Source: an uncultured Clostridia bacterium (GTDB taxonomy: Bacteria > Bacillota > Clostridia > Oscillospirales > CAG-272). Taken from it: DNA of 16,309 nucleotides. The stretch covers positions 1 to 16,309 of the forward strand of contig CAMPBZ010000010.1 in NCBI GenBank assembly GCA_946641795.1, written 5' to 3'. The notes beneath the pieces are model-generated. The model was not told where the DNA came from. It worked only from the letters and a program-made list of their open reading frames with translations, and made no database searches. Positions 1 to 6,596 of the stretch are shown here, piece by piece; within the stretch, counting starts at the first letter, position 1; each line of letters opens with the position of its first letter. The position numbers and the translations under genes were made by a program.

Positions 1-1209
1 TTTTGGGCGGCGGGCGGGATCGTTATTTTCGTCCCTGCCGTTCGCAAAGCCCTTGCAAATCAAAAGCCCAAAAAGGCGATCCATCCGGCCAAACGGGCGG
101 GGAAGGCATTGCTCCTTTCGCTTTCGGTCGGTGCGTTTGCTTTTTCGGCAACTCTGCCGCTTTCCGCCTTTCTGTTCGGCGAGGTCTCCGTGCTTTCCGT
201 TCCGGCAACGCTGGTGCTCTCGCCCATTCTTTCGGCTGCGTTGATTGCTTCCGCGCTCTCGCTGGTGCTTCCGGTGCCGCCGGTCCTCTTTTGCGCCGAA
301 AAGCTTTTGTGGCTCTTTCGCCGGGCGGCGTTCACCTTGTCGGAATGGCGGGGCATCACCGTTCGCTTGCAGGACGGCATCACGCTGGTTTTGGTCGTTG
401 CGCTGGCAATTTCGCTGTTCCTTTGCGCGGCGCTCAAATTCCGCAAAAAGCTGTTTGCGGCAATCCCGCTGGGGCTTGCGGCTTTGGTATTCCTGTCGGC
501 GTATTCGGTCAACTTGTTCGGTGCCAAAACGGTGCAAACCGCCTATTTCAGCCAAAAAAGCAACGAATACCTGCTGTTTTCGGAGCGCGGCAGGGCAACC
601 CTTGTGGATCTTTCGGGCGGTAGCCGAAACGATGCGTACGAGCTCGTCGGCGAACTGCATTCCGCGGGGTGTACCGAGCTGGAAGAGCTTGCTCTGACGC
701 ATTATCACACGCCGTCCGCGTATCTTTTGAACTGCCTTGCAAAGAAAATCAAAATCCGAACATTGTTGCTCCCAACGCCGATGAACGGGGAAGAGACCGC
801 CGTTTCCGTGCGCCTGGCAGAGGAGGCCGAACTGCTCGGCATCCGCTGGAAGATCGCCGATAGCTCCGAGGCGCTCCCCGGGCTGACGGCGCAATGGATG
901 CACGATGCCGGGATGAAGGAGCCGGCCATTACCGTTGTTGCGCAAACCAAAGGCGCCGCTATGGTCTGGTGCAATTCGCAGGTTTCCTCGGCCGCGCAAA
1001 CACAATTTTTCCGGCGCTATGCCGCGGGAGCCGATGTATTCCTGTTCGGTCAGCACGGCAGTCTTTCCGGCGAGCGGCGCGAGCTTCCCGCAATCGGTGC
1101 CGCAAGGGTTTTTGTCGGCGATTGGAAAAGCAACGCCACACCCTTTTTGCCGCCCGAAACTGTCCCCTATCAAAAGGTTTCCGGCGTTCTCCGTTTTTCT
1201 CTTTCATAA
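1..1209 (+). CDS. comEC: ComEC/Rec2-family DNA internalisation protein (5' truncated by window edge)
   Basis: ComEC forms the inner-membrane channel that takes up single-stranded DNA during transformation. The open frame runs from base 1 without a start, so only about 402 C-terminal residues are visible. The first part matches the end of the membrane 'competence' domain: hydrophobic helices with the typical LPL...FG..S pattern (about residues 55-68), then further helices to about residue 170. The rest corresponds to the metallo-beta-lactamase-like domain. Its metal-binding motif is degraded: where HxHxDH is expected the sequence reads THYHTPSAY, and the later GHHGS-type motif reads GQHGSLSG. 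The family assignment is firm, but nuclease activity of this domain is doubtful. The stop codon lies inside a hairpin at 1206-1240. The gene may serve competence or be a diverged paralogue; no other competence gene is in view. Confidence 0.85.
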   Translation, partial: FWAAGGIVIFVPAVRKALANQKPKKAIHPAKRAGKALLLSLSVGAFAFSATLPLSAFLFGEVSVLSVPATLVLSPILSAALIASALSLVLPVPPVLFCAEKLLWLFRRAAFTLSEWRGITVRLQDGITLVLVVALAISLFLCAALKFRKKLFAAIPLGLAALVFLSAYSVNLFGAKTVQTAYFSQKSNEYLLFSERGRATLVDLSGGSRNDAYELVGELHSAGCTELEELALTHYHTPSAYLLNCLAKKIKIRTLLLPTPMNGEETAVSVRLAEEAELLGIRWKIADSSEALPGLTAQWMHDAGMKEPAITVVAQTKGAAMVWCNSQVSSAAQTQFFRRYAAGADVFLFGQHGSLSGERRELPAIGAARVFVGDWKSNATPFLPPETVPYQKVSGVLRFSLS

Positions 1210-1244
1210 GCCGTTCTTCGCGTGTCGAAAAACGGCTTATTTTC
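1206..1244 (+). terminator. Hairpin terminator after comEC
   Basis: A 10-bp inverted repeat, ATAAGCCGTT at 1206-1215 and AACGGCTTAT at 1231-1240, includes the comEC stop codon. An inner TTCG/CGAA pairing extends the stem. Only a short T-run follows (TTTT at 1240-1243), so termination may be partial and comEC transcription could leak into dpaA. Confidence 0.55.
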
Positions 1245-1263
1245 ATATCCTGTAATGTTGGAG

Positions 1264-1298
1264 AATGCGAAAGCGGAAAAAGCAAAACCTTTCGCATT
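1264..1298 (+). repeat. Inverted repeat in the dpaA leader
   Basis: AATGCGAAAG (1264-1273) and CTTTCGCATT (1289-1298) are perfect inverted repeats with a 15-base spacer. No T-run follows, so this is not a simple terminator. It sits between the comEC hairpin and the dpaA ribosome binding site and could be an mRNA structure or an operator. Confidence 0.5.
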
Positions 1299-1350
1299 TC
1301 GCAAGGCGGCCGCAGAGAAAACAGGCGGCTCCAACAAAAAGGAGGGGGCT

Positions 1351-2208
1351 ATGCAAACAATCGCATTGCTCGGCGGGGATCGGCGGCAGACCTTCTCGGC
1401 AGAGGTGTTGCGCCGCCGCGGATTTGCGGTCGTCGGATTTTGCAACGACGTTGCCCCGGCGAAAAAAACGCTTGCCGATGCGCTCCACGGCGCAAAAATC
1501 GTGGTACTGCCGGTTCCCGCAACGCGGGACGGCGTTCACATTTTCCAAACGGCAGGCCAAACGCCGCCGGCATTTGAAGAAGTGCTGGCGGGAATGCCGC
1601 CGGGCGCCGTTCTCTTGGGCGGCGCACTTCCGCCGGCGTGGATGGCCGCGGCAAGCGCAAAGAAAATCCCCTGTGCCGATTACTATCTGGGCGAGCGGGT
1701 ACAGCTCCTCGGCGCTCTGCCAACGGTCGAGGGCGCGCTCCGGCTTGCAATGCAGGAACTGCCGGCAACGCTCTTCGGCACGCAAACGGCGGTGGTCGGG
1801 TACGGCCGCATCGGCGCGTTGCTCGCCGAAAAGCTGGTTGCGCTCGGCGCAAAAACGGGCGTTCTGGCGCGGTCGCCGGCGGCGCTTACCCGTGCGGAAC
1901 TGCACGGCGCGCGGGCACAGGCGCTCGGAAAGGGAATACCGCCCTTTTTGAGGGACTGCCGCGTGCTTTTCAACACCGTCCCCGAACGGATTTTGGATCG
2001 CGCGTTTTTGCAGGCACTCCCCAAAAACTGTATTTTGATCGAACTTGCCTCGGCGCCCGGCGGATTTGACCCCGATCTTGCAAAAGAGGAGGGGCTTCGC
2101 GTCCTTTCGGCGCAGGGGCTTCCCGGGCAATTTTACCCGGAAACGGCGGGAACCATTCTTGCCGACGCCGTTTGCGAGACGCTATCCGCGAACGGCTTTC
2201 TTGATTGA
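1351..2208 (+). CDS. dpaA: Dipicolinate synthase subunit A
   Basis: DpaA (SpoVFA) works with DpaB to oxidise dihydrodipicolinate to dipicolinic acid in the mother cell; the product, chelated with calcium, fills the spore core. The 285-residue product has the family's two-domain layout. An N-terminal nucleotide-like domain begins with IALLGGD (residues 4-10). The linker motif PTVEGAL is at 124-130. An NAD(P)H-binding Rossmann motif, VVGYGRIG, is at about 148-155, and the C-terminal ELASAPGGFD and LPGQFYPETAG motifs are typical. The ATG at 1351 was chosen because GGAGGGG lies just upstream; the frame stays open back to 1222 but has no comparable ribosome binding site. dpaB starts 24 bases after the stop, so the two form an operon. 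No sigma-A-like promoter is evident in 1210-1350, in keeping with sporulation-specific control or readthrough from comEC. Confidence 0.93.
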   Translation: MQTIALLGGDRRQTFSAEVLRRRGFAVVGFCNDVAPAKKTLADALHGAKIVVLPVPATRDGVHIFQTAGQTPPAFEEVLAGMPPGAVLLGGALPPAWMAAASAKKIPCADYYLGERVQLLGALPTVEGALRLAMQELPATLFGTQTAVVGYGRIGALLAEKLVALGAKTGVLARSPAALTRAELHGARAQALGKGIPPFLRDCRVLFNTVPERILDRAFLQALPKNCILIELASAPGGFDPDLAKEEGLRVLSAQGLPGQFYPETAGTILADAVCETLSANGFLD

Positions 2209-2232
2209 CTTCTCGGAAAGGAATAAAACTCA

Positions 2233-2793
2233 ATGCTGGGTTATGCTTTCTGCGGTTCTTTTTGCACGCACGCGCGTGCGCTCGCGGAACTGCGGAACCT
2301 GCGGGAGGCAAACTTTGAGGTGCTTCCCATTATGAGCGAGACGGTCTATGCCACCGATACGCGCTTCGGAGCCGCGGTCGATTTGCGCTCCGAGGTGGAA
2401 AAACTGTGCGGCCGCCCCATCGTGCACACCATCGTGGAGGCGGAACCGCTGGGGCCGCGCACGCCGCTTGACGCGCTGATCGTTTGTCCCTGCACGGGAA
2501 ACACGCTTGCCAAAATTGCAAACGGAATTACCGATACGGCGGTTTGTATGGCGGTCAAAGCGCACCTGCGGAGCGATAAACCGCTGGTCGTTGCGCTGGC
2601 TTCCAACGACGCGCTTTCGGCCAACCTGAAAAATATTGCAACGCTGCTTTCCAGAAAGCAGGTCTATTTCGTTCCTATGCGCCAGGACGATCCGGTTGCC
2701 AAACCGCACTCCCTGGTGGCGGATTTCAGCCGGCTTTCAGGGACGTTGCAGGCGGCGCTGGCGGGTCGGCAGGAGCGGCGGCTGTTTCTGTAA
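2233..2793 (+). CDS. dpaB: Dipicolinate synthase subunit B
   Basis: DpaB (SpoVFB) is the flavoprotein-like partner of DpaA in the last step of dipicolinate synthesis during sporulation. The 186-residue length is normal. It shows the N-terminal GSFCTH segment (about residues 8-13), and the conserved VCPCTGNTLAKIANGITD stretch (about 82-99) is a hallmark of the subunit and of related flavoproteins. GGAAAGGAA about 10 bases upstream of ATG 2233 serves as ribosome binding site. The gene follows dpaA directly. Its last 68 bases are also the antisense 3' end of the spoVB-like gene, and no terminator hairpin is visible between these convergent genes. The asd, dapG and dapA genes that follow spoVFAB in Bacillus are absent here. 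Confidence 0.93.
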   Translation: MLGYAFCGSFCTHARALAELRNLREANFEVLPIMSETVYATDTRFGAAVDLRSEVEKLCGRPIVHTIVEAEPLGPRTPLDALIVCPCTGNTLAKIANGITDTAVCMAVKAHLRSDKPLVVALASNDALSANLKNIATLLSRKQVYFVPMRQDDPVAKPHSLVADFSRLSGTLQAALAGRQERRLFL

Positions 2794-4351
2794 CGGCAGG
2801 CGCGTTTCGCTCGCTTTTTCGGAAGAGCGTGCCAATCCAGGCGCGCTCTTCTTTGCCCACACTGCCCGAAAGGGTAACGAACAGCAAATAAAACCCGGTT
2901 GCAAGCAGAATGTGCAAACAAACCGCCAGTTTGCCGCTGCCGGGGTCAGGGAGCAGGGAAAGCACGCCCCGCGCGGCAAAGGAAGCGCCAATGACCGAGG
3001 CGAGTGGCAGATAGACCCATTTGAGCACCTTGGGCGTCGTTTTGCTGACCACCAACAGCCGGTGAATGCTTAAAACGGTATTGAAAAGCTCCGAAATATA
3101 AATGGTAACGAGATAGCCGACAATGCCGAATTTCGGTACCAAAATCCAAACCAGAAGCACCGAAAGCCCGGCGTCGGCAATGTTGATGATCATTGAGCGG
3201 AACTGCTCGCCCAGCCCTTTGAGCATTGCGTCGGTCGCCGTATCAACGTACATAATGGGGATCAGCGGCGCGAGAATGCGCAGGTATTTTGCGGTGTCGG
3301 TGCCGGGGTAGAGCACGGCGCCCAGCTCGCCCGAAAAGCAAACCAGAATGCCGGCAACGCCAATGGAAAACAGCAGGGAGAAATGCCACACGCGGGAGAT
3401 CATATAGCGGATGCGGGTATGGCTTTTCAGCACGCGGCTTTCGGCAAGCGCCGGGATCAACAGCCCGGAAAAGGAAACGATGATCGCCGCCGGGTACAGG
3501 ATAATGGGGAGCGCCATACTCTGAATGCTCCCGTAGGCGGCAAGCGCCGCCGCGTGCGTAGAGCCGCTGTTGCGTAACCCTTCGGGGATCAGAACGTGTT
3601 CCAGCGTGATCAGCCCGGAGCGCGCGTAGGTCGTCAAGGCCACCGGCAGGGTAATGCGCACCAGCTCGCGGCCTTCCGCCGCCGAGGAAACGCCTTTCTT
3701 TGCGGGAAAATGCTTGTGCCGGTCGGTAAGGTAAAGCGCCAGTTCCAGCAAAAAGGAGAGCGTTTCCGCAAGCGCTCCGCCCAACACCAGCGCAACCAGA
3801 ATGCGCTCGGTCTCGTTGCCGGCAAAAAAGGCCAGCAAATACATACAAAAGCCAATGCGCAGCCCCTGCTCGCAAACCTGCCCGGCGGCGCTTTTGGCCG
3901 AGCGGCGCACGGCTGTAAAATAGCCGCCGAACACCGAGGAGAGCGAAAGCAGGGGCAGGGTAACGGCAAAGAGGCGCAGAGAGGTCAGCACACGTCCGTC
4001 CTTGATCCAATACCGGCTGATGCCCCCGGCCGAAAGAGCCAGCAGAACCGCCGAAAGACAGCCGAAAAAGAGCGCAAAAAAGGCCGCCCGGCGCAAAAGA
4101 CCGGGAACGCGGTCGGATCGTCCCCGGCTCACCGTTTCGGTCACCATCCGGGTCACGCCCAGGTGAATGCCCGAGGTGGCAAGCGTTAGGGCAAAGCCGT
4201 AAACGCCGGACATTAACGAGAAAAGCCCCATTGCTTCGGCGCCCGCACGGTTGGAAATGGCAATCTGGAACCAAACGCCCACCGTGCGCATCAACAGCGC
4301 GGCGCCGGTCAGCAAAAGGGCGTCCCGAAAAATTTGTTTTGCCTGTTTCAT
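2726..4351 (-). CDS. spoVB: SpoVB/MurJ-like polysaccharide flippase (MOP superfamily)
   Basis: This polytopic membrane protein of the multidrug/oligosaccharidyl-lipid/polysaccharide exporter superfamily is most like the stage V sporulation protein B group, proposed to flip lipid-linked peptidoglycan precursors for the spore cortex. The 541 residues carry about 14 hydrophobic segments. The N-terminal pattern LLLTGAALLMRTVG..F...IS...GAEAMGLF..M is characteristic of the SpoVB family. The start ATG at 4351 has GGGGAG four bases upstream; a TTG at 4354 is less well spaced. The last ~25 residues form an Ala/Pro-rich tail (APADPPAPPATS) that is antisense to dpaB and looks like an accretion beyond the usual C-terminus. 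A sigma-E-like promoter may lie at 4385-4413. An alternative role as a general flippase cannot be excluded. Confidence 0.85.
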   Translation of the reverse strand: MKQAKQIFRDALLLTGAALLMRTVGVWFQIAISNRAGAEAMGLFSLMSGVYGFALTLATSGIHLGVTRMVTETVSRGRSDRVPGLLRRAAFFALFFGCLSAVLLALSAGGISRYWIKDGRVLTSLRLFAVTLPLLSLSSVFGGYFTAVRRSAKSAAGQVCEQGLRIGFCMYLLAFFAGNETERILVALVLGGALAETLSFLLELALYLTDRHKHFPAKKGVSSAAEGRELVRITLPVALTTYARSGLITLEHVLIPEGLRNSGSTHAAALAAYGSIQSMALPIILYPAAIIVSFSGLLIPALAESRVLKSHTRIRYMISRVWHFSLLFSIGVAGILVCFSGELGAVLYPGTDTAKYLRILAPLIPIMYVDTATDAMLKGLGEQFRSMIINIADAGLSVLLVWILVPKFGIVGYLVTIYISELFNTVLSIHRLLVVSKTTPKVLKWVYLPLASVIGASFAARGVLSLLPDPGSGKLAVCLHILLATGFYLLFVTLSGSVGKEERAWIGTLFRKSERNAPAVTETAAAPADPPAPPATSLKAG

Positions 4352-4384
4352 CAAACTCCCCGTTTCTGTAATGCAGTCTCTTCC

Positions 4385-4413
4385 ATCCTATGCAAAGGGC
4401 GCCGGAAATATGG
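4385..4413 (-). promoter_or_regulatory. Candidate sigma-E-type sporulation promoter for spoVB
   Basis: Read on the minus strand, CCATATTT (4413-4406) resembles the sigma-E -35 element and CATAGGAT (4392-4385) is a partial match to CATACANT, with 16 bases between ATA and CATA. The start codon would be about 27 bases from the transcript start. spoVB is a known sigma-E target in Bacillus subtilis. Two mismatches in the -10 keep this tentative. Confidence 0.35.
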
Positions 4414-4414
4414 T

Positions 4415-4444
4415 GCCGGTTTTTGCAAAAAGTATAAAACCGGC
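4415..4444 (+). repeat. Inverted repeat followed by T-rich tract
   Basis: GCCGGTTTT (4415-4423) and AAAACCGGC (4436-4444) pair perfectly across a 12-base loop. On the plus strand TTTTGTTTTTTG follows, which gives the form of a rho-independent terminator, yet no plus-strand gene lies upstream. It may stop antisense transcription from dpaAB before the rubredoxin promoter, or act as an operator. Confidence 0.5.
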
Positions 4445-4494
4445 TTTTGTTTTTTGTTCAAAACGTGGAAAAGCAAAAAAATGCCAAAAGAGTA

Positions 4495-4523
4495 TTGACA
4501 AACGCGGGCGATTGTTTTATGAT
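4495..4523 (+). promoter_or_regulatory. Sigma-A promoter of the rubredoxin gene
   Basis: TTGACA (4495-4500) and TATGAT (4518-4523) are separated by exactly 17 bases. The predicted transcript start is near 4530, giving a leader of about 50 bases. Confidence 0.85.
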
Positions 4524-4580
4524 AGTACACGCAACCGTAAAAAACGGTTTACAACGCAAAAAAAGGAGATAAAATCACCT

Positions 4581-4760
4581 ATGAAAAAGCGCTATATCTG
4601 TGAGCTTTGCGGCTACGAGTATATTCCTGCGGAAGGGGACCCCGACAGCGGGATCGAGCCCGGCACCGAATTTGAGGATCTGCCCGAGGATTGGGTCTGC
4701 CCGCTTTGCGGCGCAGGAAAAGAAGATTTCACCGTTGAGGAGATCGAGGACGAGGAATAA
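4581..4760 (+). CDS. Rubredoxin
   Basis: This small cytoplasmic iron protein carries a single Fe bound by four cysteines and transfers electrons, in anaerobes often to peroxide- or superoxide-reducing enzymes. The 59-residue product has CELC at 7-10 and CPLC at 40-43, the standard spacing, together with the family motifs GDPDSGIEPGT and LPEDWVCP. The C-terminus adds a short acidic tail (EEIEDEE). AAAAGGAG ends about 10 bases before ATG 4581. The gene is monocistronic, with its own near-consensus promoter and a strong terminator, so it is probably well expressed constitutively. No partner oxidoreductase is adjacent. Confidence 0.96.
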   Translation: MKKRYICELCGYEYIPAEGDPDSGIEPGTEFEDLPEDWVCPLCGAGKEDFTVEEIEDEE

Positions 4761-4771
4761 TAAACCGTCAC

Positions 4772-4803
4772 AAAAAGCGCCTGCCAATTGGCAGGCGCTT
4801 TTT
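4772..4803. terminator. Perfect palindromic bidirectional terminator
   Basis: A 32-base perfect palindrome starts AAAAAGCGCCTGCCAA and continues with its exact complement. It has a T-run on both strands and serves the rubredoxin gene (plus) and the DUF4037 gene (minus, ends 4815). Confidence 0.95.
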
Positions 4804-4814
4804 GTATTGAACAT

Positions 4815-5756
4815 TCAAACCGCGGCAAAAATGTTGCGGTTGCGCAAATCGGGGTCGGAAATCAGATCGTTGACCGAATAGGCGTGCTTTTCCAAATCGC
4901 CGCAAATCGCTCGCGTTAGGTCTTGCTCCTGCAATTCGGCAATCACCATTGCGGCAATGTCTTCAATAATCAGATATTTCGTTTCTTTCAGCTCGCCGGC
5001 GTTTTCGGTGGTCAAAAGGAATTCCAGCGTGTCGGCAAGCTCGGAAAACTTCGGAAGCTTGCGCAGGGCGCGGAAACTCCATTTGTAGTAGGGCATATAG
5101 GCGCGGTTGAGCAGGAAAACGACCTGCATAGCGGCCTTTGCAAACTCAATGGCGGCCAGTTGGGCGGCGCCGGTCTCGCCGTGTGCAAGACAGCGGTTGT
5201 AGTTGTATTGCCCGGCCTGCGCCATCAGGAGCAGGTTTCCGGCAATCCGCTTGCGACGCACGTCCTCCGGCATTTGGCAAAGGGAATTGCGAATGGCGGA
5301 AAACGCGCCGGCATCATCGCGGAAGACCTCGCCGTTTGTGGCTTCGGCAAGCGCGTAGGAGGGCAGGGAGAGCCATTGTTCCACACGCAAATTGCCGTCC
5401 GCGGAGCCAACCTTTTCCAGGTAGAACTCCGAAAAGCGGATCACCCCGTGGCGGTTGCCGCCAACCGGACTTAACGATTGCCGGGAAAAGCCGCAAAACT
5501 CTTTGGGCAGTTTTGCATAGGCGCGTTCCAGGCGAAAGGCCACCTGCCGGTCGATCACGGTTTCATCCGGCAAAAACAGGCAAAATCCCGGCTCAAAATC
5601 ATGGTCGCGGGAAATTTCATCGTCAAAGCCGAAGCATTCGGAGCCGCTGCCCACCAAACCAACCGCAATTTTGTCGATCCATTCGGGAAACTGCGCGGTC
5701 AGCATCGGCTCGCCGTAAGTTTTGTAAAATTCTTTCGCCAGTTCAAGCCCGTTCAT
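4815..5756 (-). CDS. DUF4037 nucleotidyltransferase-like protein
   Basis: This 313-residue cytoplasmic protein resembles the DUF4037 family, which has a nucleotidyltransferase-like fold and no settled function. The diagnostic N-terminal region is seen at residues 33-54: GLVGSGSE, then FGFDDEIS, then RDHDF. It supplies the glycine-serine turn and acidic residues (D45, D46, E47, D51, D53) expected to hold metal and nucleotide. The rest is helical, with conserved-looking segments around QYNYNRC (about residue 200) and YYKWSFRALRKLP (about residues 236-248). The chosen ATG at 5756 overlaps the last 14 bases of the upstream TPR gene, implying translational coupling; a longer frame to 5816 runs inside that gene and has no support. 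It is the last gene of the trmB operon. Substrate and partner are unknown; a two-component module with the TPR protein is my inference. Confidence 0.8.
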   Translation of the reverse strand: MNGLELAKEFYKTYGEPMLTAQFPEWIDKIAVGLVGSGSECFGFDDEISRDHDFEPGFCLFLPDETVIDRQVAFRLERAYAKLPKEFCGFSRQSLSPVGGNRHGVIRFSEFYLEKVGSADGNLRVEQWLSLPSYALAEATNGEVFRDDAGAFSAIRNSLCQMPEDVRRKRIAGNLLLMAQAGQYNYNRCLAHGETGAAQLAAIEFAKAAMQVVFLLNRAYMPYYKWSFRALRKLPKFSELADTLEFLLTTENAGELKETKYLIIEDIAAMVIAELQEQDLTRAICGDLEKHAYSVNDLISDPDLRNRNIFAAV

Positions 5757-6585
5757 AAATCGCTTTTGCCCTTTCCGCCAGTTCGGCCGCAAAGCCGAAA
5801 TGGCCGTAGTATTCAAAGGTCGGCGCGCATTTTTCGCAAACGAAGGCGTAGTTGCCGTTTTGCTCCTGTCCGGGTGCGTTCAGGTAGCCTTCGGCGGCGG
5901 CAAGCGCGGCTTCAATCGCGTCGGCACCGTTTTCCAACCCCTTTTCCGCCTCTTCCAGGTTGGCAAGGTTCAAATAGGTAATGGCAATTTCCGGCTCGTT
6001 TTTCGGGGAGCGGGAAAGAACGGCGATCGCCTGTTCGTAAAGCGCGCGCGCTTCAACAAAGCGCCCCAAATCGACCAGCGCAAGGCTCATATTGTTGTAA
6101 AGCCCGGCAAGGCGAGGGTCTGCCGGTTTCAACTCCGCCTCGTAAACGGCGCGCGCCTGTTCAAACAGGGGAATGGCTCCGGCCGGATCGCCGAAGGCTT
6201 TGCGAACGGTTGCGGCGTTCAGGAGCGCCGTTGCGCCGGCAACGCTTTGCAAAATGCCAATCTCGCCGGCAAGCGCCAGCGCGCGGTCGGCGTTTTGGAG
6301 CGCTTGCTCTTTTTTGCCGAGCTTGCGGTAAAGCCCCATCAGCTCGTTGCGCAGTTGAAATTCGCCGCGCGCGTCGCATCCAAGCCCGGCTTCCTCTACC
6401 CAGTAGAGCAGCAGGCGCTCGGCGCCGGCATAGTCGTTCCGGCTCAAAAACTCGTCCAGCTTGTCCAGAATGCGGGAGGTCGGTACCGGGCGGACTTGCG
6501 GCTCTTTTTCGTATGGGTCGGTGCAAAACGGGCATTGCGGATCGGTATAATCCTCGCGCTCCATTTTAGAAAACTCTTCTTTCAT
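5743..6585 (-). CDS. Tetratricopeptide-repeat protein with paired CxxC motifs
   Basis: The 280-residue soluble protein is made largely of TPR-like helix pairs. Clear repeats cover about residues 82-115 (ELMGLYRKLGKKEQALQNAD), 120-152, 160-195 (LYNNMSLALVDLGRFVEARA) and 200-233. Such proteins usually act as scaffolds. It also has CPFC at 18-21 near the N-terminus and CEKC at 250-253 near the C-terminus, which could together form a zinc site. ATG 6585 is preceded by TAGGAGAGAG, in which the TAG is the truB stop, so the ribosome binding site is embedded in the end of truB. The downstream DUF4037 gene overlaps by 14 bases. I do not recognise a named family or function; a partner of the DUF4037 protein is likely from the coupling. 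Confidence 0.75.
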   Translation of the reverse strand: MKEEFSKMEREDYTDPQCPFCTDPYEKEPQVRPVPTSRILDKLDEFLSRNDYAGAERLLLYWVEEAGLGCDARGEFQLRNELMGLYRKLGKKEQALQNADRALALAGEIGILQSVAGATALLNAATVRKAFGDPAGAIPLFEQARAVYEAELKPADPRLAGLYNNMSLALVDLGRFVEARALYEQAIAVLSRSPKNEPEIAITYLNLANLEEAEKGLENGADAIEAALAAAEGYLNAPGQEQNGNYAFVCEKCAPTFEYYGHFGFAAELAERAKAIYERA

Positions 6586-6596
6586 TCTGCTCTCTC

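Noticed and set aside
109..1209. Start of the comEC-like gene at ATG 109
   Set aside because: The frame is open to base 1, and the residues before it continue the membrane domain, so the gene is cut by the window edge.
1244..1254. CATATCCTGTA as a sigma-K -10 element for dpaA
   Set aside because: One core mismatch, and no AC-type -35 element at 16-17 bases upstream.
1222..1350. In-frame N-terminal extension of dpaA from a GTG at 1222
   Set aside because: The stretch is open but contains two hairpins, does not resemble the family N-terminus, and a strong ribosome binding site marks ATG 1351.
5757..5816. Longer N-terminus of the DUF4037 protein
   Set aside because: It would overlap the TPR gene by 74 bases; the family begins near the ATG at 5756.
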